A stretch of 64,000 nt of DNA. It comes from Corinectria fuckeliana. Its lineage: Eukaryota; Ascomycota; Sordariomycetes; Hypocreales; Nectriaceae. The DNA lies in contig WPDH01000040.1 of NCBI GenBank assembly GCA_019137255.1, positions 56,531 to 120,530 of the forward strand, given 5' to 3'. The notes below the pieces were generated by a model, which saw only the letters and a program-made list of their open reading frames with translations, was not told where the DNA came from and searched no databases. Made by a program: the position numbers and the translations under genes. Shown here piece by piece: positions 56,968-64,000 of the stretch (the first letter of the stretch is position 1; every line of letters begins with the position of its first letter).

Positions 56968-57582
56968 TCAGTCATGGTTCCCCCAGCGATTGCGGTCAAC
57001 GCGCTCCTCGGCGTCCCGTGCGAAGTCGCCGTGGAAGTAGACCCAGCCGCCGGCGACGCAATTGGCGGCGCCGAGGCCGACGGCGGTGCCCCGGACGACG
57101 CCGCGGATGGAGAACTTTGCGCGGACGGGCTGGCGGCGGCGCAGGGCTAGCAGGGCGTACAGGCCCGACCAGGCGGCGGTGATGCCGGCGCTGCCGGTCG
57201 GGTAGCCCGAGAGGTTGAGGTACGAGGAGAAGAGCAGCGCGGGCGTGAAGGTGAAGAGCGGCAGGGGCTGCATCGGGCGCGCGTGCAGGGCGAAGACGAG
57301 CGTGGCGAGGAGGGACGGCGGGAGGGAGGCGGCTGAGGGGGGAGAGAGAAAGAGTCGGGTTAGCCTGGCTGGTCGAGTGTGGGTAGGTTTTGGGGGTGAT
57401 GATGCTGGCGATGGTGGCTCTAGAAGTCTGGAGGTGGTGTGCACGCCGCGGCAGTGTGGATGACGAGGCAAGCAAGGGCAGGCAGAGACGGGGGAGAAGC
57501 AAACAGACTCACAGCCCCAGTCGTGAAGACGGTCCAGCATGGACTTTACCGGCACGGGCACATTGGGTTCTTCGGTCGCCAT
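56968..57582 (-). CDS. Aim19-like small membrane protein
   Basis: Exon 1 is 57513-57582 (ATG 57582, MATEEPNVPVPVKSMLDRLH) and exon 2 is 56968-57332, across a 180-bp intron (GTGAGT...CTCAG); 144 residues. Hydrophobic segments: SLLATLVFALHARPM, LFTFTPALLFSSYLNLSGYP, AGITAAWSGLYALLALRRR and GTAVGLGAANCVAGGWVYF. The 'GYPTGSAGITAAWSGLYxLLA' block is the one I associate with Aim19 (PF10315), a four-helix protein linked in yeast to mitochondrial inheritance. The molecular function is unknown. Confidence 0.82.
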   Translation of the reverse strand: MATEEPNVPVPVKSMLDRLHDWGCESVCFSPVSACPCLPRHPHCRGVHTTSRLLEPPSPASSPPKPTHTRPARLTRLFLSPPSAASLPPSLLATLVFALHARPMQPLPLFTFTPALLFSSYLNLSGYPTGSAGITAAWSGLYALLALRRRQPVRAKFSIRGVVRGTAVGLGAANCVAGGWVYFHGDFARDAEERVDRNRWGNHD

Positions 57583-58529
57583 GATGCGTGCGCAATGGGC
57601 CAGACGGGCTGCTCGGTGCTTGTCGAGCTTATCGAGGGCGTCTCGGAGCGGCAAGATTTTGCTGGGTTTGGAGTCGCAGATGGAACAACCCCCCAGTTCA
57701 ATACCTTAGCTTAGCTCGATGTGTGACGTCGAGACTCAGGTCAGGCCTCGTAGGCGCCAACCGCCTGACTAAGCAAGCACCCATCTAACTTACACGCGCG
57801 TGCAACCTCAGGACCAGGCAGCACTCGCGGAGCCGGAAGAAAACCACGAACTCGGGCGGCCATGGCCCCCCTTCGGCTCTCGCACGTCTCTCGCGTCCGA
57901 TCTTCGCCCGACTGCGGATTGGATCGAGGGAGGCTTGGGAACGCCGCCCGCCTGCCGAAAATGGATAAACTTGACGCTGCTAGGGCTGATTGATTGCCGT
58001 GGATGACGATCTGCTTCGCGATGGGTGGGGGGGGGGTGGCAGAAAAAACACCGCCTCGAAGTACATACCACGACGACTCGAATGGGGAAGCATCGCGCGC
58101 GCAGAGATGAGGTGCCAAGCACATAAAACATCCAATTAATGACACACCCTAACAAATGTCGAGTGTATGAGCGCAGAGATAATAACAAATAAGGAAATGA
58201 CAATCCCCATCCAAGCCTCCTCCTCCATCTATTGTCGACCTAGCTTATGTGTAAATTACAAGAATGGAAATAGGCGTAAACGAAAACTGGGCAAAGGTGG
58301 GGGGGAATAACATCTATACTGCGGAAACCAGCATTAATTGGGGGGGTATAAGCGTAAGGCGTATAAGCATCGCTCGGTGTGGTTGTACAATGTTCCGTCG
58401 GACTCGTTTCGTCGTCTCGTTGCGTATCATCGTTCAGAATCGAGTGGCGATTTCAGCCCTTCTCTCTCTCTGCGCCTTCTTCCTCTTCGTCTCTCTCCCT
58501 CTCCCTCTCTTCTGATCCCGATTTAGGCA
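57583..58529. other. Intergenic
   Basis: 5' side of the Aim19-like gene and 3' side of the Zn2Cys6 gene. Contains a CT-rich run near 58470-58512; no gene seen. Confidence 0.5.
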
Positions 58530-59386
58530 TCATCGGCCGCCGTGAGACTGCCAGTACCGCGGATCCTGCTCCTGCTGTCCCGGACACTCGCCGTAGCCGT
58601 CCCATTCCCCTGGTTGATAGCCCTGCTGCTGGCCGTACCCCGCTGGGTAGGCCGAGTAGCCGTCCCAGGACTGGTAGTTGATGTCGGACGCGCCCTGCTG
58701 CATCGGAGCTGGCATCGGCATCGGGACCTGCGGCTGCGGGTAGGAAGGGCCCTGCGAGGCGGCCACCGACGTCCCGGGAACCGCATAGCCACCGCCCGAC
58801 TGGTCCGAGAGCAGGCCTAGGTCGAACCCGTCCTCCGGGCTCAGCGACGAGAAGTCGAACTGGCTCAGCAGGCCCTCGGGCTCTTCGTGGCCAGATGTCG
58901 CGGCGCGGGACGAGTGCCCATGGTGGTGGTGGTGGTGGTGATGCTTCCCCGAGGACCGCTTAGACGAGGACGATGCGCTCGCGGGGCTCTTCTCTTCCTC
59001 GTCCGACTTGCGGCTGCTCTTCCTGCCCTTGCGGGACGACTTGGTCCCGGACCGCGTGTATTCGCAGCGGAGGTTGTTGCCCAGGCACCGCTCGCAGCCG
59101 TTCTTGTCTCCACTGCACTTGAGCTTTTGTTTCATCGTGTTAGCCATGAGCTTAAGTGAGGCAGGGGAAGCGTTAGGTGTAGGTGTAGGTGTAAGTGCAA
59201 GCCACATTTATGTGGCCTAGCCCTTCCCGCTAAACAGGTAGATGCAATGAATATCAGACATACTTTCTTCTCGTGGCAACGGTCACACGCCTGGTGCAAG
59301 CTGGAACGGGCCGTTATGGGGTCGAAGCCGTTGCGGACGCTCTGGACTTCGTCCGTTTCCGCGTCGTATTTCCAAGTGCCAAACAT
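58530..59386 (-). CDS. Small Zn(II)2Cys6 transcription factor
   Basis: Exon 1 is 59264-59386 and exon 2 is 58530-59123; the 140-bp intron (GTATGT...AAAG) interrupts the zinc cluster. The product has 238 residues. The spliced cluster reads CDRCHEKK/LKCSGDKNGCERC then LGNNLRC, with Cys spacing 2-6-6-2-6 as in Gal4-type DNA-binding domains. A Lys/Arg/Ser-rich stretch (about 66-90) could be the nuclear signal. There follows an eight-His run, then an acidic short motif region (DFSSLSPEDGFDLGLL) and a Gln/Pro/Tyr/Gly-rich tail, both plausible activation regions. There is no fungal_trans domain; short Zn2Cys6 proteins like this are common. The target genes are unknown. Confidence 0.9.
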
Positions 59387-61541
59387 GGTTGCTCATAGAA
59401 CTTGGTCGTTTTGCGTTGCTGGGCGGAAACGATTGGCTCTGTTGTATACAGCATGCAAAGTAGCTCGATGTCGTTCTGGTTTGTTTGCCTCGAAGCAAAA
59501 AGAAAAAAAATGAACGCCATCACGGTTGGTTCTTATATTATAGGCATCCGCGAGGGACGAGCAAGGGCACCTGCGGACCAAGCCTCCATCGTTGGCTCGC
59601 CTTCACGTCGATTCACGCAGGTTGACTTCCAAGTCCGCACCTGGCAGGTATGCGCAGAGGTGCGCTTGCCGAGCCGCACTGCCCAGGCTCCCATCCATGG
59701 ATGATTGTCCGCGAAGGTCGACGGTGGAGGTTGTCCCGGGCCTGCGCTCGGCACACCCCCGGCTTCCCGCACGGCGGCCTTTTTTCGCGCGACACGCCCC
59801 TCTCCTTGGTTAGCGAGGACGATCATTCCATTGCAACCTTTGTTCTTTTTTTCTTTTTCTTGGTCGTAGGTCTTCCAAGTCAGACGAAAAATTAAAAGGT
59901 CTACGTGGACGGGGGCGGGTGCGGACGGGACGGGGAGGGCGTCATCTGGTCCCTTTCTGACTTGCATGGACCCAAGGCGCGTGGGAGCCGGGTAAGAAAC
60001 GCAGGTGTCGCATGCTTCAATCCCGCTCGGGGTCGCCTTGTCTGACCTTCTGGATGCGAAAATAGGTAACGTACATGCGCCGCGACGCAACGCAAAGGGC
60101 CTGGGAGCGTCCGTTACGTAGGCGGTGACTGAAGGCCAACGGCCTACGGGGGGGGAGAGGGTGTGTGGGCTGCCGGGAGCGACGGTAGCAGGGCAGCACG
60201 GAAGCAAGTGAACACATCAGATGGTAGGAAAGACTCACTCACTCGGAGTCACGGGCTGGAGGCTGAAGGGCCGGGAATCACAATTCAATCAAGCAAGCAA
60301 GCAATCGAGCAAGCAGTCAACCGCTTACCTAGACTATAGTTAGCTGCTGCAACGTGGGGTCGGTCGGGGGTCGTGTCCGTTGGGTTTGGCGGCCGGTGAC
60401 GGTGGGCGCGGGGCGCTTGATCCGGACGCCGGAGCCGTTTGGACCGGGGGGGGATCGACCTCATACTCATGATGGACCGCTGCTCTTCTCCACCGGTGTG
60501 CCTAGAACGAGGCTGGGATGGGGTTGTCCAGACTCTAGAGGATCATGCTCAAAAGCTTCAGGGCAGGGAACGTGGGGGGTGGCTATGCTCAGGAAATCCC
60601 CCGTCACTTGCACGTTGGTGATGGATCACAGCTTATCACTGTCGAGGACACCCGCAATTCTCGTCTGCCGTATCCACAGCTGATATCATGGCGATGGATA
60701 CGGAGCATGTATTGATGGATACTATTGCCATGTAACCACAGGTCACATGCCGCAGCTGAGATGCCAAAAACACTGCCAGCCTGCGTCTGCGTCTCGATGA
60801 GGCGTCTTCTAGCGCCCAGAATAGAGTGTAGTTACCTACGAGCGCCAATGGATTTTAGGCATAACATCCACCACCAAAGGGACCCCAATTTACAGCCGGC
60901 CAACACCCCATCCATAACCACCACGAGCATCACATCTTGAGTCACTCCCGCGAGCGACGACAAGGTCATCCATCCCGCTCCCCTCCCGCTTCCCGCATTC
61001 TCGATCCCCATCCACCACGGGCTTTCTTTCTTTTTGCGCCTCTGCGGCACGGGCAATTGGATCCTACCCAAGCAGGATAAGTGTCATCCCCGGGGTTGGC
61101 AATGCGCTTCTCGGCCCAGGGGTCGGCCGAATTTCGTGCATTCGCGCTCGCGCTCGCGCCCCGCGGCTATCTGTGCGATGTGATGCTCGCCGCCGGCCTT
61201 GTTCAGCCTCGTGCGGTGCCTGCGCTTGGCGAAGAGGATCCAGCAGGATGAAGTCGAAATGGGGGCCGTTAGGCAGACTGTGGATGCTATTTCGAATGGA
61301 ATGCTTCAATTCTTGTCCGCCCGTCGCATCCGCCCCACACTGCCGCCGTTGTCCATTCTTTTTCTCCGCATCTTCACTGTCTCATTTGCTTCTACATTCT
61401 CCCAACTTCGTACTCTACTCCTACTCCGTATTCTAAACGAGCTCTTGCTACCTTCTTGTATCACCTGGCACAACCCAGCGCTGCCCATCTTGGAAGCCGG
61501 TTGGGTTGGACTGTTACTGCACAGCATGGCGCAGCCCCCAT
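59387..61541. other. Promoter-type intergenic region
   Basis: Two-kilobase upstream region of the Zn2Cys6 gene. A 224-codon minus frame (59533-60207) is of low complexity and lacks motifs. No other feature is supported. Confidence 0.45.
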
Positions 61542-61544
61542 TCT

Positions 61545-61593
61545 CCCCCCCCCCCCCCCCCCCCCCCCCNNATTCCCCCCCCCCCCCCCCCCC
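61545..61593. other. Poly-C runs around an unresolved NN (assembly gap)
   Basis: About 25 C, then two N at 61570-61571, then ATT and 19 more C. It looks like a homopolymer or collapsed low-complexity tract joined by gap filling, and the true length is unknown. The stop codon of the next gene is five bases away. Confidence 0.9.
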
Positions 61594-61597
61594 AGCT

Positions 61598-62578
61598 CTA
61601 ACCCCAATGGACACGCTTCTTCTCCTTCACCTGGAGGTACTTGGCATACCGCCTGACTTCGTCCAGCGGCACCTTCTCGTCCAGCGGCTCGCGCGCCCCG
61701 TCGTTCCAGTGGACGAGGACCTTGGCGCGCCGCTCGTCGGGGGCCAGGAACGCCAGCACGCTTGCGGTCGAGGCGATCGAGGAGAGCGTGACGGGGTATC
61801 TGTCGCCGTACTCGCGGCGGAGGGCCCCGTGCGAGCTGTCGACCACGCCGATGACGAACCTGTCGTCGCCGGCATGATGTCGCTGGTCGTCGGCCTGCCT
61901 CGGCGAGCGGCGCGGCGGCTGCTCCGCTCGCCGGGTCGAGTAATGGCCGTAAGGGGGGTTGCGAGGGGGCGGGGCGGTTGGACGCTCGTCTTGGCTACGG
62001 GAGATGCTTGAGGGATGCGGACAGCAGGTGCACCGGCACCTTGTCGGGTCCAATGTCGTATACTGCCCCCGAGTCTCGAGGGGCCAGATGTACGTGCCGT
62101 ATGTGGACCGGGCTGAGTGGCCCTGAAACGACTCGGACCCACGGCTGCTGCCGCTGCTGTGGTGAGGATGAGGATGATCCCGGCGCGAGCTGTGGGACGA
62201 CCGTCGCTCCCGGGAGGTGCGTGGCTCCTGGGAGGATGGGCGTGAGGGTGAACAACAGTCGAAGGCACGGCTGTCGCGATAGTGGTCTTCTTCTCTGGGG
62301 TAAGCCTTGGAGTATCTCCTCAATGGCTCTTGGGAGGCCGGGCGGCTTTCGCGATGGTGATCCCTCTCGTTGGTAGGCCTCGAGTATCTCCTGGATGACT
62401 CGTGTGAGGCATGCCGTGCGTAGGGCATTTTGTCTCGTGTTCTTGTGGGTTGAATCCAGACTGACTTTACTCTTTCTTGCAGTTCGCTGAACCGCTTGGT
62501 TGGATCTGGACGGACTGTTCTTGAAACACTTGACTGGATATCGTTGACTCGACTTTTAGTGTTGACTACCTCGGCCAT
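61598..62578 (-). CDS. Arg/Ser/His/Pro-rich uncharacterised protein
   Basis: ATG 62578 (MAEVVNTKSRVN) to TAG 61598, 326 codons, single exon. The N-terminal 200 residues are disordered, with repeated SRRYSRP and SRPASQEP-like modules and RS/RD dipeptides. The C-terminal part looks folded: DRFVIGVVDSSHGALRREYG then DRYPVTLSSIASTASVLAFL, with AKVLVHWNDGAREPLDEKVP and DEVRRYAKYLQVKEKKRVHWG at the end. I do not recognise the family. The stop codon abuts the poly-C assembly gap, so the C-terminus might be affected if the gap hides sequence, but TAG lies outside the run. Confidence 0.7.
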   Translation of the reverse strand: MAEVVNTKSRVNDIQSSVSRTVRPDPTKRFSELQERVKSVWIQPTRTRDKMPYARHASHESSRRYSRPTNERDHHRESRPASQEPLRRYSKAYPREEDHYRDSRAFDCCSPSRPSSQEPRTSRERRSSHSSRRDHPHPHHSSGSSRGSESFQGHSARSTYGTYIWPLETRGQYTTLDPTRCRCTCCPHPSSISRSQDERPTAPPPRNPPYGHYSTRRAEQPPRRSPRQADDQRHHAGDDRFVIGVVDSSHGALRREYGDRYPVTLSSIASTASVLAFLAPDERRAKVLVHWNDGAREPLDEKVPLDEVRRYAKYLQVKEKKRVHWG

Positions 62579-63576
62579 CTTATGTACGCCATGCTGGTCA
62601 TGCAAGGTCTTCACCGCATTGCGGGATGAGGCACGACGCGAAGCAAGGGGGAAATCGCAAACTCGTCAAAGAGACTCAATGTAAGGGCGAGACGCTCTTA
62701 GCGAACGGGCAATCGGGTCTGAGAAACCCTGGTCATCTTCGACTCAGACGGCCGGCTTGTGTTGAGCCCAGAATAAAACTCGAGAACAACGACAAGGGCG
62801 GACAAGCGCGTGCGAGACTCCTTCTGCGGCACAGAAGATATGAAAGAGAGTCAAGATGTTTGCCGGAAAACAGGGTTTGCTAAAGTGCAACAAAGACGAC
62901 TGCTGAAAGACGCCCATGGTGGCCCGTCTCCCTTATGAAGTAGCATCCAGTCCAAGCTCAGTGGTTCCCGTTTTAGCATTGCCGTCTCAGTCGAGGTCTT
63001 GTCTTGTCTTGTCTTGTCTTGACCAGCTATTTCCAAATTCATTGTTCGGTTTCCAAAACTGGGCATGTTCCCCTGACTATCTATCTAGTCAACCCCCCTT
63101 TCATACATAGATAGAGCTGAGTTGAAGGTTGGCAGGTGGATACACAGATACCCGCCGGGTAGTTGAGCAACATGGACTAACAAGAAGATAAGATGGAAGC
63201 CGTGAGAAGGCGGCGGAAATGGCGCCATTGCAGCCAGCCGCAAGGCACCCGCGATCGGCTTCAGCCTAGTCCCTCCAGTGGCTCCAGTGGCTCAGCACCC
63301 TGATCGGCAGCGGAGCAGGCCCCGGAAAAACCATTCCTACCAGGTCTCGGCCACTCAGCGCTCGTCGCCGTAGCAAACAAACCTAAAGGCCAGCAAGACA
63401 TCCGGGGTGGGGGAGCACCTATTCTAGAAGACTTGTTCAATTTCCGCGACTTTTGTCCTTTTTCTTCGCCCAACCAGCAACCCTCTCGCCTTTCCCCCCC
63501 TAATTCTACCTACGCTTGCTCTCCCCGTCCGCCTCGCTCGACTCCTCCTCTCGTCCTTTTTGGGTACTCGGCAAAA
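62579..63576. other. Divergent intergenic region
   Basis: Shared upstream region of the Arg/Ser-rich gene (minus) and Pho88 (plus). It contains the pentamer repeat below and a pyrimidine-rich stretch (63,440-63,560) before the Pho88 start. Confidence 0.5.
62996..63020. repeat. GTCTT pentamer x5
   Basis: Five perfect GTCTT units in tandem; a simple microsatellite. Confidence 0.9.
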
Positions 63577-64000
63577 ATGGCAGGCATCAGCCCCCAGATG
63601 TGAGTGGCTCCCCTCCCTGCGTGAGGCCAGCGGGCGCAAAATTGGCTCGGTGCCCCTCGCAGAAAGTCGAGTTCGCGATGCTGACGGTTCCGCGACAGCA
63701 TCAACCTGGCCATCATCCTCGGCATGACCCAGGTCTCCAAACGCATTCCTTTCGATGATCCCAACATCCTCAACCTGATCCGCGCCGTCTACCTCGGCAG
63801 CAATCTCATCATTGCCGCCCTGTACCTCTACGTCCAGCTCACCATCAACAAGAAGAAGGGTACGCACATGTCCGCTCATTTCTTTTTCTCTCTGGGCATC
63901 CGACCTTGGTAGCCTCTCGACGCTTTTCCACTTCAACATCTACTACCCTAGGCACTACCCTGGGCAACCTTGCTAACCCAGCTTCCTCCACGCAGACCTG
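63577..64000 (+). CDS. Pho88/SND3 family ER membrane protein (5' part)
   Basis: Exons 63577-63599 and 63699-63859, with a third starting at 63996 and leaving the window. Joined: MAGISPQIINLAIILGMTQV, then SKRIPFDDPNILNLIRAVYL and IIAALYLYVQLTINKKKDL. The start matches the Pho88 family (MxxPQxxNLxxxLxMMQVSKKIPFDDPxxLxxxRxxYxxSN), with two membrane segments. In yeast Pho88/Snd3 acts in SRP-independent targeting of membrane proteins to the ER; the older phosphate-transport name is historical. Intron 2 has a TGCTAAC branch site near 63971 and a CAG acceptor. A conserved single-copy gene. Confidence 0.92.

Noticed and set aside
56904..57502. Arg-rich overlapping frames
   Set aside because: Shadows of the GC-rich Aim19-like exon.
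59533..60207. 224-codon minus frame upstream of the Zn2Cys6 gene
   Set aside because: Low-complexity, no motif, in a promoter-like region.
61627..62268. 213-codon frame on the minus strand and plus-strand partners
   Set aside because: Alternative frames of the Arg/Ser-rich gene at 61598-62578.

Overview
The window is nuclear DNA of a filamentous ascomycete (Pezizomycotina, most likely Sordariomycetes; species not identifiable by eye). The evidence is short 50-70 bp spliceosomal introns with GT donors, CTAAC-type branch sites and AG acceptors; fungus-specific families (HET, Zn2Cys6, LaeA-like methyltransferase, SAT4-type rhodopsin-domain, Pho88, Aim19, aegerolysin); a Tad-type LINE fragment; and premature stops of the CpA-to-TpA kind left by repeat-induced point mutation (RIP). 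Most real genes are spliced, so gene models were rebuilt exon by exon from frame continuity, splice signals and remembered family motifs. No database search was run.

Layout. 1-14 kb: an APH-fold kinase-like gene cut by the left edge, an aegerolysin, a 5'-truncated LINE with a perfect 14-bp target-site duplication, an APH relic, an SRPBCC-like hypothetical gene, then three intact genes: a ten-exon LaeA/UMTA-type methyltransferase, a rhodopsin-domain membrane protein and a GMC oxidoreductase. 14-25 kb is a gene graveyard: an AT-rich RIP-like block, a transcription-factor C-terminal relic, a kinase-like gene with frame breaks, and a decayed gene resembling the N-terminal part of telomere-linked RecQ elements fused in frame to a 5'-truncated, decayed O-methyltransferase. 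25-27.5 kb carries a house-cleaning NTP phosphatase and a MOB-family gene.

30-48 kb is accessory but mostly intact: a paraoxonase-like gene, a pseudokinase-like gene, a HET-domain gene, a secreted M14 carboxypeptidase and a copper amine oxidase. A probable DUF6914 pseudogene and an APH pseudogene with three RIP-type stops follow, then a large multi-pass membrane protein and tRNA-Asp(GUC). 48.4-55 kb holds almost no recognisable coding sequence. From about 55 kb the window looks like conserved core genome: Siw14-type phosphatase, Aim19-like protein, small Zn2Cys6 factor, an Arg/Ser-rich protein beside an assembly gap, and the start of Pho88 at the right edge.

How the genes fit together. There is no operon logic. 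The left half mixes secondary-metabolism-style enzymes (no synthase seen) with self-recognition or accessory genes (HET, kinase-like folds) and repeats, typical of fast-evolving fungal sequence. The right 9 kb is ordinary housekeeping sequence.
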